Source: Penelope pileata (Eukaryota > Chordata > Aves > Galliformes > Cracidae). From it: a DNA stretch of 64,000 nucleotides. Shown one piece after another: positions 12,253 to 24,890 of the stretch; within the stretch, counting starts at the first letter, position 1, and every line of letters begins with the position of its first letter. The notes beneath the pieces were generated by a model. That model searched no databases. It was given only the letters and a program-made list of their open reading frames with translations, and was not told the DNA's origin. The stretch spans positions 124,001 to 188,000 of the forward strand of contig WBMW01004119.1 in NCBI GenBank assembly GCA_013396635.1, written 5' to 3'. A program made the translations under genes and the position numbers.

Positions 12253-12425
12253 CTCTACAGCTTCCCATGCCCACTCCCTGTACTTTGGATCATGAGTGAG
12301 CCGCCACATGTACATGTAGGTCTCTATGACTTCGGGTCGTAGGATGTAGTATTTTTCATTTTGTCTCGTAGCAATGGCCTCAACTCCACCATCAAATCTG
12401 AAGGCTTCTGGTCCCAGTTTCATGC
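12253..12425 (-). CDS. MAN1A1: MAN1A1 coding exon, 3rd from the 3' end (catalytic Glu)
   Basis: This 173 nt exon has two bases (GC) completing a split Ser codon (217) and 57 codons (218-274). It reads MKLGPEAFRFDGGVEAIATR, QNEKYYILRPEVIETYMYMW and RLTHDPKYREWAWEAVE. The Glu of LRPEV (Glu248 of the fragment) aligns with the active-site residue called Glu599 in MAN1B1, which sits near the floor of the (alpha/alpha)7 barrel. The acceptor is TTGGTTAG, with a rather purine-interrupted pyrimidine tract, and the donor is GAG|gtaatg. The sequence identifies MAN1A1 rather than MAN1A2 or MAN1C1. Confidence 0.98.
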
Positions 12426-13224
12426 CTAACCAATACAAAAACATGCTAAAGTAAAGGCATTTAAAAAGGGTTCAAATCTTTTAACCTGCCAAATTAACTA
12501 TCATTTCAGATGACACAAGGTATGTTACACAAAACGTGTATAATTTCTGAAAGATAGTACAGCGGCTCCTGCTTTAATATTTTGTAAAAAAGTCACAGTG
12601 CTAAAGAGCTATTCTTCATCAGTGCCTTAAACAGCAGTTCCAGTTTGAACAGTGATGCTAACATTTGCATTCTGAAAGACTTCACACTACTAGTTACCTC
12701 TTGGATTTTGCTTAAAAGATGACGATATTTACTTTTCTGTGTCAAACTTGAAAATACACTCTGGGACCTGAAATGCTGCCAGGGTTATTCTTATAAGAAG
12801 ATAAAAGAACTCAAAGAAATTTCTTGCACAGAAATCCACTTTCTTTGTGCAATTCTTCGCTTGCAGCATTGTACCAACGGAATTGAGAATAAAATATTTT
12901 TGTGCATAAAGCATTATTAATGATGCATAAATGAACAGATTCTCTCCCTCACTTGTATTTGGCTATGCAGAAATTGACAAAGTGGAAGCAAAAAGCTGTC
13001 AAATTAATCACTACAGTAAGTAGCTATAAGTCAGATGCACAGAAATTATTTATGAAACAAAGCCGCCATTCCTAAAGTTACTCCTGCATCAAAGCAGCGT
13101 TTTATCAGAAAGGATGAAGAGTTTTTGCCGTGATTCAACTTTTATTCACCATTATGCATGAAATACTGATGGCTGTCTTCACAAAATCAAAGTATGAAAA
13201 TAAACTCTGTAATACTGTACTTAC
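12426..13224 (-). other. MAN1A1: MAN1A1 intron (0.8 kb)
   Basis: A phase 1 intron splitting a Ser codon (A|GC), with donor gtaagt and acceptor ggttag. It is AT-rich, and no repeat or element was recognised. Confidence 0.92.
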
Positions 13225-13444
13225 TTGTACGATCATAGGATTCATGGCAAGTCCTAGCAATTTCAGCACCAAGCTCAATGTGATGGCCTGTCTTGTCACT
13301 AGGCGCTCCATCTGCTCCTAGAGCAAACATGCCTCCAGCAAAACAAGTCAGGTGTCCCATCTTGTGTTCGAGCAGTCCACCCTTCCACTCAGCGATGTAT
13401 GTCAGTCCCCCACTTGATTTTCGAATGAGGTGGGTCTCTATGGC
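13225..13444 (-). CDS. MAN1A1: MAN1A1 coding exon, 4th from the 3' end (disulfide pair)
   Basis: This is the longest exon here: 220 nt, 73 codons (residues 144-216) plus one base (A). It starts AIETHLIRKSSGGLTYIAEW and ends ARTCHESYDRT. It contains both cysteines of the conserved GH47 disulfide, in HLTCFAGGM (Cys177) and ARTCHESY (Cys209). The segment between them, GADGAPSDKTGHHIELGAE, is the same length as the human stretch I recall but differs in sequence. At residues 214-216 the sequence is Asp-Arg-Thr, where mammalian MAN1A1 has, as I recall, an Asn-Arg-Thr glycosylation sequon. The acceptor is CTTCCACAG and the donor is A|gtaagt. Confidence 0.97.
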
Positions 13445-15537
13445 CTGTGGAAGCACACGATTATTATTTTTATTTTTTTTTCCAGAAGTTATCATTTGGT
13501 AAGGTGTGAAGGAACAAGACAAAAAACAGCTTAAAATTGTCCTGTATATCTGTTGTTTCTCCTCAGTGTTGCTGTTGCATTTTACCATAAGGTAAAATCA
13601 ATATGAGTTAGCATAACCTCAATGTATGCCAAACAAACATAGATTAGGGTACATCAGTAATGATGATTAATCCTGCTACAACTTTCAGCAATTTACACAG
13701 TAAACTTTATACAAATATTGAAAAGACCTAAAAAATAAAATTGCATTTAAAATTTTTTCTTTCTTTTCCTTCCTGCTTTGAACATTTTCAGATGATTTCA
13801 CTTTTAATGGTGATTAGCCATCACTTCAGCTTCCATATTTCCAATCTGAACTCTGACAAAGAATTTAGTTATTGATGAAAATTCATATGCAAAACATCCG
13901 ATTCAGTGTACTAACAAAGTTAGGCTTTTGGGTCTACATGGCACTCCCAACCAATACCAATGAATTTTCCCTCAAGATTGAATTCCTCCGTAGTCATCAA
14001 TCAAGAGTAAAGGCTGTTTGAAGCTTCCAGAAAAAAGCTAGGCAGAACAAAATTAAACACATCTCTTGGAGAGAATTGGAAGTGGGTGCTGGTAGCAATG
14101 TATAGTCACTGATTACAGAATCCAGGAAAACAGCCATGCATTATCAGAGAAACAGAATTAAAACTATGGAGGTGATGCAGGAAAGCACATTAATTAGAAA
14201 CCTATAGAGAAAGTAAGTTACTGCTCTTTAAAGGGTAGTGGAGAGAAGATGAACAATGCTATCACACATTCAGTTAGCCACCAGCATTCTAGTGTGTTCT
14301 ATTGAAATCATGAGATCCAGAAACAGTACTGAGCATGCACTGTACAAGAGAAAGATTAATAAAGTATCAGTACAGAGAACTATTAACGAAAAAACAGGAT
14401 TAAAAACAATGTGTTATATAAAGTATTGATTTTAGTTATTTCTTCCCATTTAAACATCAGTAAAGGTTGTTTTATAAGCATGAAATGATCTGCTGTAAAC
14501 CAGAAGCATCAGCAGAATAATTCTACAAGTTTTACTTACTACGTAGCATTGGATCCCAATTGAAAAACAGACCTGAATTTTAAAGCATCAGTAAATAACA
14601 AAGTTTTCTGCATTTTAAACAAATCCTGCATAATTTAACCTATAGAAAGAGAAATTAAACATGAAGAGGGAAAGGGTGAGAAAAACATCCCTTAAGCATC
14701 CAAACCACAGACCCCACTGTGGAAGATGAAAGAATTACAGGGGCGGAGGTGATGTGAAGGTAATGCCAAGTGCATTATCAAAAAGCTTTTCTGTCAGGTT
14801 GGGAAACTAGCAGGGCATACCTAGGTGCTGTTTTTTAAAATAATGTTCTTTGAAACATGTTTTCTTTTCAGTTAGCTCACCGGGTATGAAATATTTTAAT
14901 CTATAATTAAAGAATAGACAGAACAGGGTTTACAGAACGTGCTACAAAATGTGTTGTGGCATAAACAGGTGAAATTTATAAGAAGACAGAAATAATTGGA
15001 AAACTTCCAGAATCTTTCAGAGTGCTGTTTGCATTTTTATAAAGCAGTTTGCATACTCTAATAGGATGCCTTATTGTTAAAAACACACCACAATTTTGTG
15101 GGTAACAGCTTTCAGACTACTTAGGCATTCTGAACAATAAGTAATCTAAAACCAAGTTCAGAAATGAAAAGCTTCTAATTTAGTGGCACTGCTTTAAGCC
15201 TTCCAGTAGGGCATTTCCATCTAACTAAATCAACAATTTTGCTATATGTCTGATAACTCTACTGGTCACTGAGCAGTTGAGTGAGAATTTATTTTAAAAA
15301 TAAACAAATTAGTACAGGTTGATAAATAAACTTACCTATATTGCATTCTTTTCTTTTTTAAAATGAAAGACAGAATGAAGCATTAGTGTACCTGACAGAA
15401 ATCACAGTGATCGAGCACCTTCAGAACTACTGGAACTAGACCAGATTTTATTCTTCTAGTATGAAAATGGATTCTGAGATACCAGTAAGCCTTTTGGAGT
15501 TGTGTTTTTTGGTCCCCTTTCCCCCCCCCCCTTTTTT

Positions 15538-15570
15538 NNNNNNNNNNNNNNNNNNNNNNNNNNNNNNNNN
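15538..15570. other. Assembly gap (33 N)
   Basis: A run of 33 N directly follows TTTCCCCCCCCCCCTTTTTT. The homopolymer C/T tract is a likely cause of sequencing or assembly failure. The true size of the missing sequence is unknown. Confidence 0.98.
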
Positions 15571-15740
15571 CTCTAGATAAAAGATGTCAAACTGAAAAAT
15601 AACAGCTACTTGGGAAATTTTAAAATTACTCTTACTAGCTCGTGTTAAGAAACAAGCTGATGTTAACTGATGTTAGAAATGTTGCAAAATAAAAATAATT
15701 TCCAAATTATTCATATTTTGTAAAGAACGCTATCTTGTTT

Positions 15741-16299
15741 TGTCTTATTTTCTAGCTGGGACCAAAACTGTCTTTCTTATAGTGCCTGGTATGAGGCTAT
15801 GCTTTGGTTCTAGAAGAAAAACAAAAATGGTAACTACTGATGGTTACACTTCTTGCTGGACAGTGCTGTACAGAGCCAAGGACATTTCAATTTCTCAGCT
15901 TCTGGCACTGCCCTGCCAGCAAGGGGGTTGGGGGCGGCACAGGGAGCTGGGAGGGGACAGGACCAGGGCAGCTGACCCCAGGTGGCCAAAAGGATATTCT
16001 GTACCATATGACATCATGTGAACTGTAAAATTGAGGGGAGTTAGCTGGGCAGGGGCTGCTGCTCGGGGACTGGCTGGGCATTGGTCAGCCGGTGGTGAGC
16101 AAGTGCTTTGTGCATCACTTGTTTTGTATATAATTATCATCAGTGTTATTTTATTCCTTTTCTGTCTTAGTACATAGTTTCTATCTCAACCCACAAGTTC
16201 TACTTTTTTTTCTGATTCTCTCCCCCACCCCAGCTGGGAGAAGGGGGAGTGAGCAAAAGGCTGTGTGGCGTTCAGCTGCTGCCAGCTTAAACCACAACA
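15741..16299 (+). mobile_element. Solo LTR of an avian endogenous retrovirus
   Basis: About 559 bases beginning TGTCTTATTT and ending ACCACAACA, so with the TG...CA ends expected of an LTR. Internal blocks match an LTR family I recall as common in birds: CAGCTGACCCCAGGTGGCC, CCATATGACATCATGTGAAC, GGGGACTGGCTGGGCATTGG, TGCATCACTTGTTTTGTATA, ATCTCAACCCACAAGTT. The promoter TATA region (about 16015-16032) is degraded. No gag, pol or env sequence and no second LTR lie nearby, so it is a solo LTR. No clear target duplication remains (TGTTT left, TGGCT right), which points to an old insertion. It is in the opposite orientation to MAN1A1. The exact family name is not assigned. Confidence 0.85.
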
Positions 16300-17113
16300 T
16301 GGCTTTATAAATGGACCCCATTAATAACTGATACTTATATCTATTTATAGTTATCTTTGTTATGTACTTTATTTAAAGTTATTTTTATTATGTAGTTGTT
16401 TTATATATTATGGACTCTCAAATTGCCTCCTTATACTTGTAAGATTGCAGAGCGGGAAGGCTAGGTAATACCTACACCTACGTATATACCCTTGTTAACT
16501 GCATGCTACATAATTAATTATACCAATAAATGAAATACAAATAATCTTCCATGTGTAGAAATAACCTTCAGAAGTTGTAATTGTGCAGAACTTGTAAATC
16601 TACCAACATTTAACAAACTGTTCTTATGGAAGACAAAACAAATACAGCACCTTCGTGAAGCCCAAGTTCATTTGTAGCTCTATGATTATGAAGCCGTAGG
16701 TTGTAAAAGCTATGTGAGTTGTTCTGTGAAGCAAACTGCCCTCAACTGAACAGCTTTTGGAATCCATGAAAGGGCAGAGGAGCACCTCTTCCCATCTGGA
16801 GCACTCAAAAAAGCTGCAACTAATACTGAGAAGTTTCTTCATGGGCCATTTTTAGTCTGAGTTAAACAAATGTCAGAAATAGGTTTATAGTTCCAGAATA
16901 GTTCCAGTATGGCATAGCAGTGCCAGGTTATCATGAATTCGTTAGGTGTATTTCAGTTGTTTCAGGAACTCAACAGTAAAAAAAAAAAGCACAATGAAAG
17001 ATCAGCGTATTTAGAGAGCCTCAAAACTGTAAATGCTTTTGATCTTAAAAAACGTATAACCTGCATAAACACAACATGTGAAAGAAAATCCCCAACATAA
17101 CTATCAGGTAATG

Positions 17114-17150
17114 TATTCACTGAAATTACAAACTATTCACTGAAATTACA
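17114..17150 (+). repeat. 20-base-period tandem duplication
   Basis: TATTCACTGAAATTACA occurs at 17114-17130 and 17134-17150 without mismatch, separated by AAC. It is a simple local duplication. Confidence 0.92.
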
Positions 17151-19096
17151 GGTGACAGTATCTGCCTTAAGATGTATGGCAAAACCTCCCTTACCCACAA
17201 ACTCAGTTCAACTACAGTTGAATTTCAGAATTTACTTTGAAACACTGTTAAAGCACTAATTCTGGAATAGTACAGTGACTGTATAATGCCTTAGCATAGT
17301 GAAGTATTTTCAATGTAAACAATAAGCAAAAGTCGGTAATCTTTCAATTATCAATTTTGAATCTATACCCAACATACCAAAGCCATCCAATATCCATCTA
17401 TTGGAAATTTAAAGCAGTTCAATTCAGAACTTTTAATATTTTTACTGGTTATAACAGCATGCACTTAGTAAGCAGCACATCAAAATATTTTTCACGCAAG
17501 TTTTAAGTGCCATCAGGCTGTGGACTGGACAAAGACTTCTGTTTTTTAAATAAGTTTGAGGTGCAGAACAAGGTAAAATCACTACTTGGAATATATGGAC
17601 AATTGTTTTAAGTGCAACAAAAACTTGAACACAAAGTTAAGAAAGCAGCAGGATGAGGGAGAAATGCTATCAGTTTAAACAAGGGTATAATAAGTGCCTG
17701 AGCTTGAGGTGAGGAGTAGGATGAAAGGCTGGGATTTCAAACCCATAGTGGAACGCTAATTGCTATCTGCAGTGCTGTGGGTAAAGTTCTGGCAGGGAAC
17801 CGAAGTTGCTGAAACAAATTATTATAAAATAAGGGTAGGTAGTATGTTGTTAAAGATCCACCCAAGTGAAAAGTTCTATTTGGCAGAATTAATTTTCAAT
17901 GTCATACTTAGAATCAATGACTTTTATTTTGACATAATTATCTACGCATTTAAAAAGGCACACATTTCTTTTAACTGCAGCTCTGGTATGACTTGGTCCC
18001 TGCCTACAAATAATTCTGTCTGAGTTTCAGTACTTGCAGATCAGGTGGCCTCATATTCATCACTACAGAGATTATTATTTAATTTCACTGCAATGAATAT
18101 GCTTGATATAAAGCAATAGACAACATCTGCAAAGAATCGAAAGGGCTAGAAGAACGTGGCCTTTGATTAGCTGGAAATACATTATTGATGGATAATTGTT
18201 TGGAGCCAGCAGTATTCCTTTTAAGCAAATGGACATTTCATGTTACCATTTTACGGAATGTATTTCTGCAATTAGATTTTTTTTTGCTATCGAGGTAATG
18301 CAGAAAGCCTGTGCGACATAAAAGGTTGCAAAGAAAACGTGGCTGCAAATGCTTGCTTGCTAAGGGAGCTCTAGCAGATGCTACCTGCCAGTGACTGAAA
18401 AAAAATTTTTTTAGATAACCTGACTCTAGAGTGTGGTTGACAACAAAGGGGAGGAAGGAAGGGAGACTAAAGAAAAAAAATGTTTGCCAGATATTTAAAG
18501 AAATACATTTACTGTAAAAGCCAGGATGATATGTGGTTTGGAGTATAACTCTAAGCTCTTTTAGCCAGAATAACTCTTACAGCCGATTCAGTTCCTGGAA
18601 ATTTTTGTGTGTGTTTGTGTGCTTTTACGTAAGGCTTTGCTTACAGTCCTCACAGCAATAAAGCTTTTAGCTAAATTATCTTTTTTTCATCTTGTGGGAA
18701 ATTATCCCTTCTATACAACAACCGTAAAAATGCTTGAAAACTCACTTAGAAACACTAATAGTCCCTTTTACATTTTGAATTGTGACTCAAGTGCACCTTG
18801 GAGCACTTCTGGCATCTTTCTCATCAGTTCACATGTTAAAATTATGCCCTTGCCTATCTGCCACATTGGAAGAATTGCAGTGAATGAAAAAATATGTTTT
18901 TTTTTAATGTTATAGGATTCCAAATTGCTTATGTGTAATCCCTATTAATTCACAACACAGAAGAGAAACTCACTATTTTTTCCCAAACTATTTCTGCCAC
19001 CTCCTACACTTTTTAGGGGGATACACTGTGTTCTCTGCTCATCATGGGGTTTCTTAGCCTTTATGTTATATTGCCAGTCCATACACTTGCAAAAAC

Positions 19097-19128
19097 AATA
19101 AATAAATAAATAAATAAATAAATAAATA
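19097..19128 (+). repeat. (AATA)8 microsatellite
   Basis: Eight perfect AATA units, followed after CCT by a partial ninth (AATAAATA). The length is likely to vary between individuals. Confidence 0.97.
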
Positions 19129-19228
19129 CCTAATAAATACTCATTCCCACTTTCCTCCATTCAGTTCTTCCATCTGTTGGTACCCACTCTGGGGTCTCCA
19201 GCAGAATTTGTGATTCAGGGAAATAGGA

Positions 19229-19379
19229 TTGCGGAGGCTGTGGAGTCTCCTTCCTGGAGATATTCAGGACTCATCTGGACGCCTACCTGTGCAACCTGCT
19301 GTAGGGAACTGCTATGGCAGGGGGGTTGGACTCGATGATCTCTCAAGGTCTCTTCCAACCCCCACAATTCTGTGATTCT
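19229..19379 (+). mobile_element. CR1 LINE fragment, 3' end
   Basis: The + strand reads GGAGTCTCCTTCCTGGAGAT, ATTCAGGACTCATCTGGACG, GGGGGTTGGACTCGATGATC, CTCTTCCAACCCCCACAATT, ending CTGTGATTCT. This is the 3' end of a CR1 subfamily different from the copies at 1-484 and 9495-9702, distinguished by the GGAGATATTCA block. It lies 100 bases after the AATA microsatellite. Confidence 0.92.
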
Positions 19380-22300
19380 CTTATGCTGTGTGTCAGCTCT
19401 CCTAACCTCCAGGGACTGCAAAGGACAAAAGGCTGCTTACATATGGTCTTCACCTCGCCTCACCTTTACCTCACTTTCCTTTTGTGATTGGGAGGAGTCC
19501 TCCATTTACCCTTTGAGTTGTTTAGGACATTGAACTTACTTACAGAGAAACACAGACAATACAGAATTTAAGTCATCTCAGTGTTGAAATGAGTTAAGAA
19601 AAAAAAAGATCAACAAGCCTATTTTCAGTAGAGGGTATTCTCACGGTGGATTATGTCACCAAGGAATAGAAACGTTAACAGAGCAGCACAGATGTAGGCT
19701 TCTCAGTAAAAATATCTTGTGCTTCAGCAAGTTGCTCGACTCAAAATAACCAGACGCCACAAATAAGTTAACTCTGCTGAAGGAGCCGGGATGACAAATG
19801 GCAAACCTCAAAACAATGCAAACTGAAGCTCTGCTTCCTCAAGGACGCACACATTTTAACTCTGCTTTTACAAAAACTGTTTAATTATGAGTAAGGAATT
19901 TCAGTGACTACTTCTGTTTAAAGAACAAAACCCAGGCATTTCCTTTCCTACCTCAAGATGTCACTGTAGCTGGAGATAAAGCTTTCTTGCAAGCCACAGC
20001 TACTCATTTCTCCCCTGTAATAAATTTGAAACTTCAAAAATACGATCTTTGTTCTAAACTTCCAGGGTTTGTGATGTTTGTCCTGGGGATAATTACAACT
20101 CTGCATGCTTCTCTATAATAAAGCGCAATAAATTACTCAGTCCATGCTTTTAATATGTTTTCCTTCCTCTTGGGATCTTCTTCCTAAATACTATTTTGAC
20201 AATTTGAAGCAACAAGCATGAAAGAGAATTCTACCGTGTGATATTTCCAATAATTCAAAAATGTCAGTTGCTCGCTTTTTATTTCAGTATTTATGGCTTG
20301 TGCCAATAGAATTTATTGCTTTGAACCAGCACAAAGCAGGTACGTCAGGATCAGTGTGCATTTTGTACTTTGAGTTTAAGCCATTTGACTTTGAGTTTCT
20401 TTCATCATCTCTGCTCTGTTGAGTCGATCTAATGCAATAGATACTTTTCTTCACCAGTCTTCATAATTCATCTATGATATCCTTTGTCCAAAATTCAAAT
20501 GAGTTTATTATGAAAAGTTTGAATTATTGCAGTATTACAGCCATTTCGGAGATGGCCGAAATAACATTGCACAATTTCTTCCCTAATCTTAAATTTCATA
20601 CTTAATTTATACTTACATACGCATTACAAGACACACGAATCACGTGAAAGCATGCTGTCAGAGAAGTTAGGATGAAACAGGAAGTTGAGGCCTTTGCTAC
20701 AGTTAATTCAAATGCTTCTGCCAAAGAAAAGTGGTATCGTTTCCTCTTGAGACTGTAACTGCTTACCAAACTCTGCTTTTCAGTGATCAAAACTGAAATC
20801 CGAACACTGAAGAGCTTTTGTTTGTTTGAATGCAATATATAAGAAACATTTTGACATAAGAAACATTGTAAGGCACTGCTTTTGGACTTGACAAATACAA
20901 GCTTACCTGTGGAATGAAATACGAGTGCTTGTAATGGAGATGCCTATGTTTTTAAAATGGAAATGTTGGCAAGCATTTAACTACTATGATACCTATCCAT
21001 CTGATCACTGAAAGGTGATTAAGTTCTAGAGGAAAGCTGATAATTTACTTTTGCCTGAAAATCTACTTATGTATTTTTGTCTGCATAGGCCTATTAGCGT
21101 CTCTAAGAGCGCCGGTGCTCTTGCACTAAAGGTACTTAATGCTGTCTGCTACCAGAAGGCAAGATTTATTCACGTTCCTCAAACAGTATTAATGGAATAG
21201 CATGAATCAAAGCAAGCCTCTCTCTCAAAAAGTCACATTATCTATTTTCAGAATGTTCTAGAATAAATATTTGTCCCTCCTGGCAAGCTTTTTGCTGTAT
21301 TAGCCTTTGGGAAGGAAAGGAAAACAGCACAACTATTAAGGATACAGCTGCTCCGATAAGACGTGACTTTCTGACGAGCAAAGCCTGACAAGAGCAGAGC
21401 CCCAGGCAAAATGGGGACAACTTCTCTTGCAAGACTTTTCTGGTAAATATCCTCCTTAAAGAGTTCTAACAACTTTACAGCTTGCTGCTTCTCACATAGT
21501 CCATAGACAAGCAAGAAGCAAGCAAACAAAAAATACTCTGTATGGTCCAAAACATAGAGATTGCATAGCTGTGAGTAAATCGTTAACTTAAAAATCTGCA
21601 GAAGCCTTTCTTTAGTCTTGATGCTTTCCGTTGTAGAGTCTCAAAACTCCTCCCTTACTTCTGACGACAGAAGCAATCTAGCGAGGGGAAGAAGAAGGAA
21701 CAGCAAGTCCTCTGGATGTTCTTGTCCCTTCAGCATAATGAATCTTGTGTTTCAGCATAATGCAGCTACAGTATCTCTACATACAGAACGCCAGTGCAGC
21801 AGCCTGATAAATAGTTTAAACACAACAGCTGACAAACTATGCAAATAAACCACATATTGATTCATTCTGAAACATGCAAGTCATAGAAAATATCCCCCTC
21901 CCAAAATGCATGTGGTGCGAATGCTGAGCCTGCAGCCGCCGCTGCCTCACTGGAAAGAACAGCTCCTATCATGCCACGCTGCCTGCTGATGCAGACTTAT
22001 CCCGTTTTCTATTTCCTTGAGTGCCAAAGAGAGCTAAAATAGTGAATGCCCAAATCATTAATATACTTCTGGCTTTACACAGCATGAAGAATTATTCTGA
22101 GTTGTTGCAGTTCTATCATTGTCCGTATCAGCTATGTAGTTCTTAAGATCACCATAATAACAAAGCAAATCACTTTAAGTGACTGAGTGGAAACTGCAAT
22201 CAACACAGAGCAGCCACCAGCCTGTCACCGCAGTTAAATAAATACACCCTCCTGAAACCCTGCAGATGAAAGAGCCTATCTGCCGATATCATGTTTTCAT

Positions 22301-24519
22301 TTTGCCAGCAACACTTTGCTCTCTCCCTCACTTCAATGGGAAAGGAGTCTGCGTGGATTTGTTTTATATATCTGAAAGGCTGAAATCCCAACAGTTCTGA
22401 AAAATGCTGACTACTTAGTGTTGGTAATTAAATATACCATCACCATCCCCAAAACAAAACAAAAAATGCCCCACATAGCTTCCCTTGGCCAAGTCCAGAC
22501 TGAGTATGTATCGAGGCTACTCTCAACTGTTAACAATGTCACAAAAAAACCAAATAAACAACAAACTGAACTAAAACCAAAGGGACCCTCTAAATTTTTT
22601 GTGAAAACTAAAAATTCTGAGGCAAAAAATGACTTTTTTTCCCTTAAACACTCACAAAAGTTTACCACATTCCTTAATGATGTAACCCAGCCTAGCAGTA
22701 GGCTGAGTTTCAGGAGTGCTGTTGAAATCTGGCAGAGAATGGCTGTGATGATGTTTCACGTCATTTTGTCTTTTTGCTATTTCCGTCATTTCTATTTCCA
22801 CTTTCTCAGGAGATTGCTAGCTAACCACATCACAATGATACTTCTAAGCAGTTGTTTCCCAGTGAGAAAAAGTAGCAAATCGAAATGTCTAAAAGTAAGC
22901 TAACGTTTCTGCAGAACACAGCTGCTTTCCTCTCTGATACTACGGGGCCGCTGTTGGCTGAACTGAACTGTGCTGCTTGGGAGCTGCTGGTGAGGGATTC
23001 CCCCTTGTTCTGTAAAGTTCTGCTTTACAGACGAGGTACTTCTCCCTTTAGAGCCCTTAGATATGGCACTTCTGCAGAAATAAACGGAGAAGGGGATGAA
23101 GGCAGTGTCAGAGAGAAGAAAGGATGTAGAAAGCTGGCAGCAATGACCAGGAATAAATGTAATGTGATAATTAGGAAAAGATATCGGAGCGTCAAGAGTG
23201 TGGGACAAGCTATTAATAAAAGTAATGGGAAAATTGCCTTTCAACTTTTAAAGTGAGAGAGGAGGATTTGCTGCAGTTGCTCGGACTTGCTGTTGCTAGA
23301 CTAAAGTGAACCTAGAAGGTCCAATTTTGCTCTAATTTATTGTATTCTTTTACTAAACCTTCTCAGTTGTCCCTCAAAGATCAACGGTGCTAGCTGAAAG
23401 GAGTGAAACGTTTCCTGTATTGAATGCTTGCAAAGACTGATAGTTTGTTCTGGGGCCGGTTAAAGCCTCGAGATAGGTAACATGGCCAAAAGCTGAACAT
23501 GCACGTGTTCTGTGACTACGAGATTTTGCATACTTTCCATTTAAACTAGTTTAAGAAGACCTCTTCCTTCCTGAGATATGCGAAGCAGGACTTATATAAA
23601 ATACTGTATTGCTTTTCGAAAGAAAAAAAGTAACTTACATTAAAAATGTGTACACTTCGTGCAAATTCTGGAGTTTATGGGCCCTCTGATGGCCCTGTAA
23701 ATACATTCACATTATGCTCTGGTATTCAAACAATATTTCTGTTCCTTTTCCATTAGGAATAAACTTTTCTTAAAATAGCGTCAGCCAAATATACATCTCA
23801 TTCATGGCAAACAAAAAGTTTTTAAATATAGTTTGGCATCTTAGTTATTGCTTTCAACTTCAGCCATAAAACAATCTATAGATGTTACAAGAATTCTACT
23901 AGAAGGATCTCTTTGTTTTTAATATGTTACTGAACAGTGCAAGCTCCGAAGTTGTAACTAAATAAATTTCAGCTTCGCACAGTGAGGTACAACTCGTTGT
24001 ATATTTTCATTTGTGGTTTCTGGATAGCAGGAGATGTTGAATTAGGCATCCAGCCCTCACGCCACACTTTTAGAACTTGGTGGGTATATGCAGGAACAAA
24101 CGGCTGGGAATAAGCATGCTGTTCCCTTTGGTGTAGTCTTAAAAAGAGTCTGAAAGCATCAAGGGAAATTTATCTGAGAAAATACAAAGCAGACTCAGAA
24201 TGCCCAAAATGTGTAGGCTTAGTCATAAAGAAAGACTGCAGCTCATGCAGACACTTAAATTAGCTTTAATTTAGATAAGTAAGGGATCAACAGCAATAAA
24301 GCCAATATCAGGATGGATTTCAAAACAGACTAGTCACTCTGGTGAAGAACCTAGCGTGTCGATGGGGACCAAGCAGTCTGCAGTTTCTGTGATACTGCGA
24401 CTTCCCTGCTGCTGTTATCTGGACAAGCTACGTTACCACATCAAGCTTTGCCTCCACATGCCGCGTGTACACTTTCAGCTTTGATAGAGACGTACTGCAG
24501 TATAGAAAGTGCAGCATAT

Positions 24520-24890
24520 GAACACTGCTCAAACACCCGCACAGGGCACCTCGCTGGGCAAGCAGGCCGCAGGAGCTGTGCGGCCTCTCCTGGCCCTTCT
24601 CCCCCAGTGCCCAGGACAGCACACGCAGGCCTCTGCCCCACTCGTGCAGCTCACTCAGGAATGAGCCAGGCCCCTGAGTCCCTACCACCTGCCTGACAGC
24701 TGGGCTCGAGGCAGGGAAAGGCAGACTTCAGCCTTAGGAGAAGCAGCCAAGTGCCGATCATGGAGGTTCACGGCTGCCTTTGGCTCCCTGTTGGTGGTGG
24801 GCAGCAGCGTGCCCCCGCTGGTCTCTGGGGGACAGGGAGCAGCACTGCCAGCGACAGCCATGGCTGCACCACGTTAGCAATACTCAGCCT
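24520..24890. other. GC-rich patch in an AT-rich intron
   Basis: This stretch is clearly richer in G+C than the surrounding intron and holds about a dozen CpG dinucleotides. The open frames seen on both strands are what GC-rich sequence gives by chance. No repeat family was recognised. Confidence 0.5.

Noticed and set aside
15740..16021. Open frames of 93 codons on + and 64-81 codons on - in the LTR
   Set aside because: They lie wholly inside the non-coding solo LTR and have no retroviral protein similarity.
22418..22903. Open frame of 161 codons on +, the longest in the window
   Set aside because: Composition is that of chance AT-rich sequence, with no domain, motif or splice context, and it lies inside a MAN1A1 intron.
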